A DNA stretch of 64,000 bases from positions 310,001 to 374,000 of the forward strand of contig NZ_ACZN01000014.1 of assembly GCF_000176135.1 (NCBI RefSeq), in the 5' to 3' direction. Every line of letters begins with the position of its first letter. Position 1 is the stretch's first letter. The position numbers and the translations under genes were made by a program. Shown in pieces: positions 36,344 to 45,837 of the stretch. The DNA is from Vibrio coralliilyticus ATCC BAA-450 (GTDB taxonomy: Bacteria > Pseudomonadota > Gammaproteobacteria > Enterobacterales > Vibrionaceae). The notes below the pieces were generated by a model. That model saw nothing but the letters and a program-made list of their open reading frames with translations, made no database searches and was not told the DNA's origin.

Positions 36344-36753
36344 TCATGATCATTCGATTAGTAAAATATTTTGCACAATCGTGATCTTCTATATTTAACA
36401 AAATGAATATTGGAAATACAAAGTCACTTTTCAATTTCATCATCTTTCTAAGTAATCCCACTTGATGATTTTCCAAAGGCCCTGTGCCTCAATGTAATGA
36501 CACTCAATCTGCGGTGGATCATCAATCACCGATTTACCATTCGAACTTGCCACTATCTTGCCCAAGCCACACAGGCACCCACTAATGCGCTTAGCCAGTT
36601 TACCGCTCATTCAAAAATCACACTCGGGGCACGATTACGCGTGTCATTGTTCATGCCCCAAGGTGGAACGTCTATGATGAAGGAAACTTGACGGTAACAA
36701 AGAGGGCATCGGCTACGCAGGGCCGTGATGGACTCACGGCTGGAACACCCAGA
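36344..36753. other. Non-coding stretch upstream of the effector fragment
   Basis: About 410 bases, AT-rich at 36340-36440, with no continuation of the effector gene in any frame. A 64-codon plus-strand frame near 36497 has no start signal. Probably the junction left by the deletion. Confidence 0.4.
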
Positions 36754-37413
36754 CTAGAAGTAGTAGTTCAACCCTAGCTTTATTGTGTCGAGATCAAACT
36801 CAATCTCTTCACGCAGAGCAGTCACGGCGGTCATCCCATCAAACTGACGCTTGTACGCGACATGAATCGCATACTGGTCGGTCACAAACCATTCGCTCCC
36901 GAATTCCAAGCCGAGCGCCGTTGCGGTTTTTGACTCGTTGATCTCGATTTTCCCAGACGCCAGCCCCAGTGTCTGGCTCGCATTAAAGTCGGTTCTCGTT
37001 TTGGTGTAGTCGAGTGATGGTTTGGCATAGAAGGTAAACTGGTAAGGCGCTTCATAGATGAACTTGGCGCCAATTGACAGCGTGTCTTGCTCATACAAAG
37101 CCACATACGATTCCAGACCTAAGACGCCGAGTGAACGGATCTCTGACATCACATCCGACGTCACCCGCCCGTAGTTGGCTTCCAGTGACAACCACGACGT
37201 CATGCGTTTGCCAACGTTCAGTGAAAAACCACTCATCTCATCGTCCAAGCGGGTATCAATCAATACCCCTTTCACTTGATCGTAATCGGATTGCCAATCA
37301 ACCGTCGATTGCGCAAAATCGACCCCGACATACCAGCCATCAGACCAATCTTGAGCACTCACTGGCAACGAAAAACAAAGCAAAGGCATCACTAACCGAG
37401 TCATCTTATTCAT
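36754..37413 (-). CDS. Outer-membrane beta-barrel protein
   Basis: A 219-residue protein with a Sec signal peptide (MNKMTRLVMPLLCFSLPVSAQ) and alternating strands (GWYVGVDFAQSTV, SGFSLNVGKRM, LSLEANYGRV), ending in the OMP signature LGLNYYF with terminal Phe. The size fits an eight-stranded porin-family barrel (OmpA/OmpX-like). It has GAGG upstream and is followed by plain backbone genes. Function unassigned. Confidence 0.82.
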   Translation of the reverse strand: MNKMTRLVMPLLCFSLPVSAQDWSDGWYVGVDFAQSTVDWQSDYDQVKGVLIDTRLDDEMSGFSLNVGKRMTSWLSLEANYGRVTSDVMSEIRSLGVLGLESYVALYEQDTLSIGAKFIYEAPYQFTFYAKPSLDYTKTRTDFNASQTLGLASGKIEINESKTATALGLEFGSEWFVTDQYAIHVAYKRQFDGMTAVTALREEIEFDLDTIKLGLNYYF

Positions 37414-37691
37414 TATTTACAACCTCTTTATTCTTGAATAAATACGTATTATCACCAATCCAAACGTTCCAATTTCTTGAATAAAAAAGGCAGGAAAACT
37501 AAAATCAATAAATATAGAAAGACATTTGGAAAGAATTAAAATAGAAGGACTCTATTTTTCACTCGGTATTTTACATCAATAACAAGGAGAAAATTAATTA
37601 CTATTGATAAAGAAAACATGAACAATTTTCGCTATTTTATTCATGGTTTATCTTGGTCAGTGTGTATTCACTAAATAATGACGTTCTTCGG

Positions 37692-38792
37692 TTATTCGAC
37701 CACCGCTTTCGCGTGTGCCGCCGCCTCTTCTGCACACCCCCACGATAAACTAAATCCGATGCCGCCATGCCCGTAATTGTGGACAACCGGGAAACCCAAC
37801 TCCCGTTCCACACGCACGTTGCAAGGTCGAAATGCACGCAGCCCGATCTGGAGGGGCTCCACCGGATCAACCGGCAGGTTGGCGAGCGCAGGCAGAAAAG
37901 CCATGCAACGTTCATACATGGCTTGTAAAGGCGGGTACTCATCGAGGCGCAACGTCGTGTCAGTAGGGCCTTTCTCCACTAAGGTACCTAATACCACATG
38001 CCGCACGCCCCTAGGGTAGATGAACACACTGTCTTGCTCTGACGTGATGTGGTCGTGAGCCAGGCAATGACCCACCTGCATACGCCGGGAAGACCGGCCT
38101 CGGCACCGAAGTCTCACCATCGCCCCTCGAAGCGAATACATGCCCGCTTCCTCAACGTCTTGCGCGCCCAACCCCGTACAATTGACGATCACTTGCGCTT
38201 GATGCACCTGACGCAGTTTTTCCTGCTCATCCGACAAAGCACCCGACAACCACATTTTGCGCAGGCGTGCACCATTAGCGAGAACGCTAGAGAGCGACCA
38301 GTGGAGGTAAACGTCCGTCTGGATCATCGGGGCCAGATGCTGATACGCGTCCACGATGTCAAACGAGGGAGAGACGCCGTATTGCTTGGCCAACGTCGGA
38401 TCGTGCACAAACCCAGGAACATGGCGCTGAATGTCACGCATTCTTTCAGCATTCTGATGGTGTTCGTGAACAGGACAACGAAAATACACGTTCATTGGAC
38501 GCAAGAAGACGCCTCTAGCACGGGGATCGGGTAACGTTAAGAAGCGATGTAATGACCGCAGGCTCCATCGTTTCGTGCGCGTCAGTGACAACGCGTTATC
38601 ACGATAACCACCGATGGCCGGAGGCCATTCCCATAGCGCACCGGCGACCGAGGAGACGACATTGGGGACGATGTGACTGGCCAAGATCGTACACTGAAAC
38701 CCTTGCTCTTGGAGACAGTAGGTCGTGGTCAGGCCGCTGATCCCGGCACCAATGATCAACGCATGAGGCGCTGAGGCTGTGGTTCTGCTCAC
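37692..38792 (-). CDS. FAD-dependent D-amino-acid oxidase
   Basis: A 366-residue protein with the Rossmann FAD motif IIGAGISGL near the N-terminus. The family signature near the C-terminus is VVHNYGHGGIGFSLSWG, whose HNYGHGG corresponds to the D-amino-acid oxidase pattern. It oxidises D-amino acids to 2-oxoacids with ammonia and hydrogen peroxide; D-aspartate-type oxidases share the fold, so the substrate is open. No signal peptide. Confidence 0.88.
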   Translation of the reverse strand: MSRTTASAPHALIIGAGISGLTTTYCLQEQGFQCTILASHIVPNVVSSVAGALWEWPPAIGGYRDNALSLTRTKRWSLRSLHRFLTLPDPRARGVFLRPMNVYFRCPVHEHHQNAERMRDIQRHVPGFVHDPTLAKQYGVSPSFDIVDAYQHLAPMIQTDVYLHWSLSSVLANGARLRKMWLSGALSDEQEKLRQVHQAQVIVNCTGLGAQDVEEAGMYSLRGAMVRLRCRGRSSRRMQVGHCLAHDHITSEQDSVFIYPRGVRHVVLGTLVEKGPTDTTLRLDEYPPLQAMYERCMAFLPALANLPVDPVEPLQIGLRAFRPCNVRVERELGFPVVHNYGHGGIGFSLSWGCAEEAAAHAKAVVE

Positions 38793-38904
38793 GGATCTTC
38801 CCCTTCATTGACGACACAGGGCATACCCTACGCACTCGCCCGCCAAAAAGGCAGTTATTAGCGTTTATTATAAAGGCACGTTCATCACGTGCCCTACCTC
38901 ATTG

Positions 38905-40584
38905 TCAGACGCTAAAGCGGCCAACAAAACCGGTCATTTTTTGCCCAGACTTGACCAACTGCGCACTCACCCCCGCACACTCGCGAGCCGAACCACTCAG
39001 ATCGTGAACAATGTGCTGAATGCGGACGAGGTTTTGATTGATGTCTTCCGCCACGGCACTTTGTTCCTCCGCCGCTGTCGCCGTCTGGATCCCCATATCA
39101 TGGATGGTGACAATCGCCGCCTGAATGGCGGTTAAACTGGTTTGGATGTGCGCCGACTCAGTCGCGGTCTGCTCGCCTCGGTGCTGACTGGAAGCCATCG
39201 CCTCCACCGCTTGGCGAACTCGATTGTGCAGTGACGTCAACATGTCACCAATTTCCTGTGTACTGTTCTGCGTGCGACTCGCCAGCGACCGGACTTCATC
39301 CGCCACCACTGCGAAGCCACGACCTTGTTCTCCCGCTCGCGCCGCTTCAATGGCCGCATTGAGCGCCAGCAAATTGGTCTGTTCAGCGATCTCACCAATC
39401 ACTTGCAGCACTTGGGTGATGCGCTCGGTTTGCTCACTCAGCGCGGCGATCGCTTCGGAGGTGGTATTGACGTCCGCCACCAAACGGCCAATCCCATCGA
39501 TGGCCTGCGCGACCTCCTGCTGAGCGTCGGTGATCTGGGTGTTCGCCGCCTCGATCGCTTGAGACGTCGCGTGCGTGTTGTTGGCCACTTCACGCGACGT
39601 GGCGCTCATTTCTGTCACTGCGGTGACGATTTTCTCGGTTTCCAAACTGTGATCCTGCATGGATTTCGCCGATTGCGCCGTCTGCGTTTCCAACTCACTG
39701 CCGGCCGCCATCACTTCATTGGACGACGCCTGTAGCGCGCTTACCATCGGCTGAAGTTTGTCCATGAACGCGTTAAACGCCAAAGCCACCTCACCTATGT
39801 CATCGCGGCTTTGCACACTCAGCCTGGCCGTCAGATCCCCATCCCCAGCCGCGACCGCTTTCAATGAAGTCACCACATGCTGCAAAGGCGCCACCCCTTT
39901 ATTGACAAAAACGCTGACCAACGCGATGGTCAGGAGCAGTCCCCCAAGAGACAACCACAACGCCCACTGCGTATCTTTCGTCAGTTGATGCTCACGTTCG
40001 ACCTGATACGCCGCCACCTGGCGATCAATATCGTCAATATAGATCCCCGTGCCCAGTACCCAGTCCCAATTCGGCAGGTACTCAGCGTAACCCAACTTTG
40101 GTGCCTGCGTATTCAGCGACGGTTTGTGCCACGAAAAGTTCAGAAACCCATCGCCCTGTTTCGCGGCGTCGATCAAGCCAGCGATCACCGCGACGCCATT
40201 GTCATCGGTCAGCCCATAGAGGTTTTTCCCCTCGAGAGATGGCTTAATGGCGTGCAGAGTATTGACCCCTGCCGAATCGTACGCAAAAAAATAGCCGTCT
40301 TTTTCAAAGCGCATCGCCTTCAAAATCGCTTTCGCTTCCGCTTGATGCTCACCTGAAACATCCTGATCATGCAACGCTTTGACCGCGGTCACGCCCATCA
40401 TCAAATACGCTTTAAGCTCTTTTTTGCGACTGTCTAACAACTGATGGCGATACTCCACCAATTCCTGGTTGAGGGCCTGACTGCCGTTCCAGTAATACAC
40501 GAGGGTGATCAGTGTGGTCATCAACAGTAAAGGGATCACCGTCAACAATTGAAGTTTGGTCCGGGTGCTCAGCGTAAAACTCAT
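38905..40584 (-). CDS. Methyl-accepting chemotaxis protein with single Cache domain
   Basis: 559 residues: N-terminal membrane segment ([21 protein letters not shown]), periplasmic sCache_2 domain ([29 protein letters not shown] region and [16 protein letters not shown]), second membrane segment, HAMP, then the signalling hairpin with [21 protein letters not shown]. Such Cache receptors often sense small carboxylates. The start is ATG at 40584 (GGAGAG upstream), not the longer frame to 40764. No C-terminal CheR-binding pentapeptide. Confidence 0.92.
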   Translation of the reverse strand: MSFTLSTRTKLQLLTVIPLLLMTTLITLVYYWNGSQALNQELVEYRHQLLDSRKKELKAYLMMGVTAVKALHDQDVSGEHQAEAKAILKAMRFEKDGYFFAYDSAGVNTLHAIKPSLEGKNLYGLTDDNGVAVIAGLIDAAKQGDGFLNFSWHKPSLNTQAPKLGYAEYLPNWDWVLGTGIYIDDIDRQVAAYQVEREHQLTKDTQWALWLSLGGLLLTIALVSVFVNKGVAPLQHVVTSLKAVAAGDGDLTARLSVQSRDDIGEVALAFNAFMDKLQPMVSALQASSNEVMAAGSELETQTAQSAKSMQDHSLETEKIVTAVTEMSATSREVANNTHATSQAIEAANTQITDAQQEVAQAIDGIGRLVADVNTTSEAIAALSEQTERITQVLQVIGEIAEQTNLLALNAAIEAARAGEQGRGFAVVADEVRSLASRTQNSTQEIGDMLTSLHNRVRQAVEAMASSQHRGEQTATESAHIQTSLTAIQAAIVTIHDMGIQTATAAEEQSAVAEDINQNLVRIQHIVHDLSGSARECAGVSAQLVKSGQKMTGFVGRFSV

Positions 40585-40994
40585 ACATCTCTCCATCTTC
40601 TTGTACGCTCGGGGACGGTTGCCGTCGTGGCTGGGGTTGGAGGTAGCCTCTTCTGCGACGCTGACCATAGGGATCACAAAATGTGGGGTCTGGTATGGAA
40701 AAGGGCCTGCCAACGTCGGCGAAACCAAAAGCGGTACCTTAGCGAGAAACTGACTCTGTTTCATACCCTTAATAAATGAGTGGTCAAATAAGAAATCGTA
40801 TGGTCAATATAGAGATTAAGCGGTCTTCCTACTGCTCAACGAACACTAATCGCCTGATTTTAATGGTCTTTGTCTGATACGAATGCCATAGGGCACGCGA
40901 TAGGATCGCCCTCTCGTCCTGAACGATCCCAAACAGGCATGGCCCAGTGGGAGAGCAACCCTCTGGTGTTCCCCACACAGAACAGAGAGCGGCC
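40585..40994. other. Non-coding stretch between chemoreceptor and recombinase
   Basis: About 410 bases of shared upstream region. The chemoreceptor promoter must lie in the first 200 bases. No repeats or att-like core recognised beyond the LexA-controlled promoter that follows. Confidence 0.4.
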
Positions 40995-41024
40995 TTGATA
41001 CTGTGTTAATCAACAGTATATAAT
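40995..41024 (+). promoter_or_regulatory. Promoter with embedded LexA (SOS) box
   Basis: A -35-like TTGATA (40995-41000), an 18-bp spacer and a perfect -10 TATAAT (41019-41024). The spacer contains CTGTGTTAATCAACAG (41001-41016), an exact CTGT-N8-ACAG box whose flanks (TA before, TA after) complete the consensus. LexA bound here would block RNA polymerase. The recombinase gene starts 61 bp downstream. Confidence 0.88.
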
Positions 41025-41084
41025 AGATCAAATAGGTCTGAGAACGCCCATTCTCAGACGTATTGGATCATTGGCGAGGACTGC

Positions 41085-42170
41085 ATGACGGATTTGACCC
41101 CCTTCCCACCGCTCGAACATCTCGAGCCCGACGAGTTTGCCGATCTGGTGCGCAAGGCGATCAAACGTGATCCTCAAGCGGGCGCTCACCCTGCGATCCA
41201 ATCCGCCATCAGCCACTTTCAAGACGAATTTGTCCGTCGCCAGGGAGAGTGGCAACCCGCGACACTGCAACGCTTGCGTAATGCCTGGAATGTATTTGTC
41301 CGATGGTGCACTCACCAAGGTATCCCCGCGTTGCCGGCGCGTCATCAGGACGTCGAGCGTTATTTGATTGAGCGCCGCAACGAGTTACACCGTAACACTT
41401 TAAAAGTACACCTTTGGGCCATTGGTAAGACGCATGTTATTTCCGGACTACCGAACCCGTGTGCTCATCGTTATGTCAAAGCGCAAATGGCACAAATCAC
41501 TCATCAGAAAGTGCGCGAACGCGAGCGCATTGAGCAAGCCCCTGCCTTTCGTGAGTCGGATCTGGATCGCCTAACCGAACTTTGGTCTGCGACTCGTTCC
41601 GTGACCCAACAACGCGACCTCATGATCGTCAGCCTCGCGTACGAAACTCTGCTCCGAAAAAACAACCTCGAGCAAATGAAAGTCGGTGACATCGAATTTT
41701 GCCAAGACGGCAGCGCACTGATCACCATTCCTTTCAGCAAGACCAATCACTCGGGCCGCGATGATGTGCGCTGGATCTCCCCCCAAGTCGCCAACCAAGT
41801 GCACGCGTATTTGCAATTGCCCAACATTGATGCCGATCCGCAGTGTTTCTTACTTCAACGGGTCAAGCGCTCAGGAAAGGCGCTTAACCCAGAGTCACAT
41901 AACACACTCAATGGTCATCACCCGGTGTCCGAAAAGCTGATCAGCCGGGTGTTTGAACGCGCTTGGAGAGCCCTCAACCACGAGACAGGCCCACGCTACA
42001 CGGGCCATAGCGCACGTGTTGGCGCCGCACAAGATTTGTTGCAAGAAGGGTATTCGACCCTCCAAGTGATGCAAGCTGGAGGGTGGAGCTCAGAAAAAAT
42101 GGTCCTAAGGTACGGTCGACACCTGCATGCCCATACCAGCGCCATGGCACAAAAACGCCGTCAGCGCTGA
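41085..42170 (+). CDS. Cre-like tyrosine recombinase under SOS control
   Basis: A 361-residue tyrosine recombinase. All catalytic residues are present: Arg191 (ETLLRKNNL), Lys219 (FSKTN), His308 and Arg311 (GHSARVGAA), Trp334 (QAGGWSSE) and Tyr343 (LRYGRH). The HSARVGAA...QAGGW block is strikingly like phage P1 Cre, more than XerC/D or integron IntI (no IntI-specific insert is seen). GAGGA is upstream. Two small genes follow; no excisionase, phage or plasmid genes are near. A chromosomal Cre-like enzyme induced by DNA damage could resolve dimers or control a local switch; its target site is not identified. Confidence 0.9.
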   Translation: MTDLTPFPPLEHLEPDEFADLVRKAIKRDPQAGAHPAIQSAISHFQDEFVRRQGEWQPATLQRLRNAWNVFVRWCTHQGIPALPARHQDVERYLIERRNELHRNTLKVHLWAIGKTHVISGLPNPCAHRYVKAQMAQITHQKVRERERIEQAPAFRESDLDRLTELWSATRSVTQQRDLMIVSLAYETLLRKNNLEQMKVGDIEFCQDGSALITIPFSKTNHSGRDDVRWISPQVANQVHAYLQLPNIDADPQCFLLQRVKRSGKALNPESHNTLNGHHPVSEKLISRVFERAWRALNHETGPRYTGHSARVGAAQDLLQEGYSTLQVMQAGGWSSEKMVLRYGRHLHAHTSAMAQKRRQR

Positions 42171-42256
42171 TCCCGACGTAAAAGGGAGTTCCACTATATT
42201 AATATTATTATCAATTATGATAGACTCGGTGAATATTTTTTAACCTGGAATGATCC

Positions 42257-42571
42257 ATGACGACTGAGACCTCCCTCATAATGCCCCCCTCAATCGACGT
42301 GTACCGCGAAGTCGTATTGCAATGGTTGTGGTCACATTACTTAACGTCATTGAATTTATCGTCAGAGGAACACCAACAAGCCATGAGTCTCCTTGAGCAG
42401 CGATGGCCAGAAATCAAACATGAGGTCAATCTCAGTCCCGAGCAAGTGCGCGCGATCTTTCGTGATATCCTCGTCCTAGGACACGAGGCGTTTGAACGGT
42501 ATCAATCCCTAGCGCGCCAACTTGCCAAATCTCAGGCTCATGGTTTACCCGCATACATTCAACAGGATTGA
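42257..42571 (+). CDS. Hypothetical protein downstream of recombinase
   Basis: A 104-residue helical protein with GGAA upstream of ATG. The AT-rich gap before it contains TATTATCAATTATGATA, which resembles a Fur site. Overlaps or abuts the next small gene. No family recognised. Confidence 0.65.
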   Translation: MTTETSLIMPPSIDVYREVVLQWLWSHYLTSLNLSSEEHQQAMSLLEQRWPEIKHEVNLSPEQVRAIFRDILVLGHEAFERYQSLARQLAKSQAHGLPAYIQQD

Positions 42572-42582
42572 AGCCAACACAC

Positions 42583-42981
42583 ATGGACAAACACGCACCC
42601 AAGTCAGTCTCGTCACCCACCCTCGAGCACGCGGCACCGACTCGACAATTCTCCATTATGGATCCACATTGGCTCGCGCAACATAGCGCGTCGATGGATC
42701 CAGTCAGCACACAGCAAGCGTTAACATTGTTTATCGCCGAACTCACCTCATACCAACCGTTCTTCGAAAACACACACTACACCACAACGGAATTGCGCGC
42801 GCTCTGCCTGATACTCAAGGGCAGCGCCGACAGTTTCGGAGCGTATCGCCTCCACGCGGCCGCCACTCAAGTCCATACGCACCTCGACAGTGGCCACTTG
42901 CACAGTGAAATATTACAGCTTAAAGAAGCATTAAGAGAAACGATAAAATGCTACAAATCCGTTGTCGAGGTAAGAACTTAA
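42583..42981 (+). CDS. Degenerate Hpt-domain protein
   Basis: A 132-residue helical protein. The motif LRALCLILKGSADSFGAYRL has the shape of the histidine phosphotransfer site (AHxLKGSSxxxGAxxL), but the phospho-accepting His is replaced by Leu. It therefore cannot take up phosphate in the normal way and may act as a decoy or binding partner. The preceding gene ends 12 bp upstream of the ATG at 42583; a TTG at 42568 overlaps it. No response regulator is adjacent. Confidence 0.55.
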   Translation: MDKHAPKSVSSPTLEHAAPTRQFSIMDPHWLAQHSASMDPVSTQQALTLFIAELTSYQPFFENTHYTTTELRALCLILKGSADSFGAYRLHAAATQVHTHLDSGHLHSEILQLKEALRETIKCYKSVVEVRT

Positions 42982-43122
42982 ATCGATTAACGTATACCTA
43001 AGCCGTCAAGAGACAAAATCAGTTAACGGACTCAACAGATAATACGACAACGTCGTCACTCAGACGTGGAGATCGCGACGCCCTAACCACACAAAAATCA
43101 ACACAGCGAGGTAAGTGAGTAC

Positions 43123-43773
43123 CTACCTTGACATAACCGTCCACAATCGATAATCAATCACCGAACTGAGTGCAACGACTGGAGTCGACAGTGCCTGACT
43201 CACCTGCCACACTTCTTTCAACGCCATGATCTCCCCACCCCCATCGGTCATCAACGACATCGCGACGATTGGAGGCAGCTTGGCCCACCGGACCAAATCG
43301 GCGCTCGCCTCTGCCAAGCCTTGGCGACCCAACAAACCATTCGGATCCACCAAAATGGGAAAGACATGCCCTGGCTTAACTAAGTCGAAACTGCTCGATA
43401 ATGGGTTAGCGAGAACACGAATCGTCTGCCAACGTTCGGCTTCACTCACACCATAATGTCGCCCCCACCTGGCATTGACTGACACCGTGAACGCCGGCCC
43501 CGCTGTGCTCTGGTGCGAGCCCATCATCAGAGGCAATCCGCACCGCGCCGCCGTCGACTGATCAACCGCCACAGAAACGTGCCCAGAGCCTAGGCTCATC
43601 AACTGCGACACGTGCGCTCGCTTGATCGTGGATGCCGGGTAGTTGAGCAGCGTCCCTCTTCCACCACGGTCATCGTACACCATGAATCCGCTCCCTTGTG
43701 CCGCCGCCGCGATCACTCTCGACACTGCCTCCTTACCCGAAAGCGTCGCCCTATGTTCCTCATTGCTGTCCAT
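43123..43773 (-). CDS. RibB-like protein lacking the acidic active-site motif
   Basis: 216 residues, exactly the size of 3,4-dihydroxy-2-butanone-4-phosphate synthase (RibB, riboflavin pathway). Conserved blocks remain: SGFMVYDD, AAFTVSV-like strand, GVSEAER, DLVKPGHVFPI and AEASADL. However, the catalytic EDRENEGD stretch is replaced by DRGGRGTLLN, and the HTEA motif reads LAEA. It is probably not a working synthase, or does another reaction. GGGAG before the ATG at 43773 fixes the start. It stands alone, away from any rib operon. Confidence 0.7.
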   Translation of the reverse strand: MDSNEEHRATLSGKEAVSRVIAAAAQGSGFMVYDDRGGRGTLLNYPASTIKRAHVSQLMSLGSGHVSVAVDQSTAARCGLPLMMGSHQSTAGPAFTVSVNARWGRHYGVSEAERWQTIRVLANPLSSSFDLVKPGHVFPILVDPNGLLGRQGLAEASADLVRWAKLPPIVAMSLMTDGGGEIMALKEVWQVSQALSTPVVALSSVIDYRLWTVMSR

Positions 43774-43873
43774 GACGCTCCCTGTTGACCGTGGCCGATA
43801 CGCTCTGACATTGTATCTGCTATCCACCCGGTGCCTAGCGCTAGACAGCATTAATAAGGATAAATAACCCTTG

Positions 43874-45565
43874 TCAGATCTGGAACTTGCGGATATTCAT
43901 ATACAAGTCGTCCACCCCTCCAGCGATCGCTTCACTCTCGTCAGCGGTATTGTGGGTTTCCGTGGCCGTCTGCTCGGCCATCATGCGAATGCTCTCGAGG
44001 TTGCTGTTGATTTCATTCGCAACAGAGGATTGCTCTTCGGCAGCCGTCGCGATCTGCAGATTCAAACTGGCGATTTGTCCGACCGCTTCTGCCGCATCAG
44101 AAAAGGTTGCCGCCGCCTCTGAGCTCTTCTCTAAGCACACTCTCGCGGTATCGTTACCGCGCTGCATGCTGGTGATGGCGTTTTGCGCTTCGGTTTTCAG
44201 GCGCTCCACCAATTCTTGGATATCCACGGTAGCCACCTGAGTGCGCTGCGCAAGCACACGGACTTCGTCTGCCACCACCGCAAACCCGCGACCCGTGTCC
44301 CCCGCCCTCGCAGCTTCAATAGCCGCGTTCAATGCCAACAAGTTAGTTTGCTCAGCAATGCCTTGGATAGACTCTAATACCTGCCCAATGTTGTTGGTCT
44401 CAGCCACCAAGTTTTCTATCACCGTCGAGGAGGTGGAGACTTCGTCGGCCAACGACTGGATGACCGACTGTGTCGCGACCGCGTCACGTTGACCATCCAT
44501 CACCCGCTGTTTGACTTGATCAGTGACCGACGAGGCATTGGCCGTACTGGTGGCCACTTCCTGCGTCGTGTAGTGCATCTGTGTGATCGCCGTCGCCACT
44601 TGTTCAATGTCACTGCGCTGCTGCTCTACGTTCGACAGCATACGCTGCATCGAGTCTTTAGCCGACTGCGACGACTGGCCCAATTGATGGGTTTGCGTAT
44701 GGATGCTTTCCAGCGTTCCTGTCAGTACCGACAAGAATTGGTTGAACGCGCCCGCCACTTTCCCAGTCTCATCGCGATGCGTCGCATCAAGGCGTACTCT
44801 TAAATCACCGTCACCGTCTGCCACTTGTTGAAGGCGCTCGATCAACGTCAAGATTGGGTTGCGTATCGCGCGAGTGACCATCAATGGCAATAAAATACTC
44901 AAGACCACTGAGGCGACAAGCAACACCGTCATGCCTTGGATGGCGTGCTTTTCATCGGCTTCCGCTTGCCGTGCGCTGGCAAGCGTGAAATCTTGGATCT
45001 GCTCTAGAATAGCAATCAACTGCCGATCCAGCTGGTCTTCTAATGCCTCAACCTGCACCGATTGGGTCAGCATCTCATCGATGCGGCCCTGCTCACCCAA
45101 CAAGAGCACCGCGTCGACTTGTGACAGCAAGGTATCGTACGCGCTCTCAACCTGTTCGAGTTTCATCAGAATATCTTGAAACGCGGCTTTCGCTGCCGGG
45201 GAGTGCAGCAGTGGCATCACATCTTTGATGAACTGCTCTGCATCGATAATTTCCGCTTCGGTTTTGAGCGTCAAATCGTGCACCTTGTTTTTGTATTGGA
45301 TAAACGCGTCTTTGGAGCCCAAACCTTGCTCTAACCGAATCGCTTTGACCATCGCGCGTTCAAAATAGATGGCTTGTTCGAGCTGGTGCTCAGTGATCAC
45401 TGTGAGTTTTTTCATCAAAGGAATGTCTTCTTCGGCGATCTCGACCAGCTCGTTGCCGATCTTATTCATTTGACTGAGTGCATACCAGCCCATCACCACC
45501 ATGATCAGCAGCTGCGCCGCCCCCATCAGAAAGACTTTTTGACCAATATTGAGTTTTGTTAGCAT
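43874..45565 (-). CDS. Methyl-accepting chemotaxis protein with four-helix-bundle sensor
   Basis: About 563 residues. A membrane segment ([20 protein letters not shown]) is followed by a helical periplasmic sensor (about residues 33-185, four-helix-bundle type), a second membrane segment ([20 protein letters not shown]), HAMP and the signalling hairpin with [41 protein letters not shown] sits 6 bp before ATG at 45565. Ligand unknown. Confidence 0.92.
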   Translation of the reverse strand: MLTKLNIGQKVFLMGAAQLLIMVVMGWYALSQMNKIGNELVEIAEEDIPLMKKLTVITEHQLEQAIYFERAMVKAIRLEQGLGSKDAFIQYKNKVHDLTLKTEAEIIDAEQFIKDVMPLLHSPAAKAAFQDILMKLEQVESAYDTLLSQVDAVLLLGEQGRIDEMLTQSVQVEALEDQLDRQLIAILEQIQDFTLASARQAEADEKHAIQGMTVLLVASVVLSILLPLMVTRAIRNPILTLIERLQQVADGDGDLRVRLDATHRDETGKVAGAFNQFLSVLTGTLESIHTQTHQLGQSSQSAKDSMQRMLSNVEQQRSDIEQVATAITQMHYTTQEVATSTANASSVTDQVKQRVMDGQRDAVATQSVIQSLADEVSTSSTVIENLVAETNNIGQVLESIQGIAEQTNLLALNAAIEAARAGDTGRGFAVVADEVRVLAQRTQVATVDIQELVERLKTEAQNAITSMQRGNDTARVCLEKSSEAAATFSDAAEAVGQIASLNLQIATAAEEQSSVANEINSNLESIRMMAEQTATETHNTADESEAIAGGVDDLYMNIRKFQI

Positions 45566-45837
45566 CATTTTCCCCTTTGCGGGGCCATCGTATACACGTG
45601 GCCACACTCTACCGTGAGTGATACACGCCAAATGGACCCACCCTTCACGCTCTTGTGGCGCATTGTCAGTGGATCTGGCGCTCAAAGTCAGCCGCTACTT
45701 CTGTGAGTAGGTGTCGCTGAGATCTAGCCAGTGTCTCCCGTGCAAGACGCCGATAGCAAGAGGATGCTCCTGTGACGTCCATAGGTTAAGTGTTAACAGA
45801 AAATGTTCGAATGTCAAACTGATTTCATAGTATCCCT

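Noticed and set aside
41085..42170. Integron integrase IntI or XerC/XerD
   Set aside because: The catalytic block is closer to Cre (HSARVGAA, QAGGW), the N-terminal part is longer than XerC/D, and no IntI-specific insert is visible.
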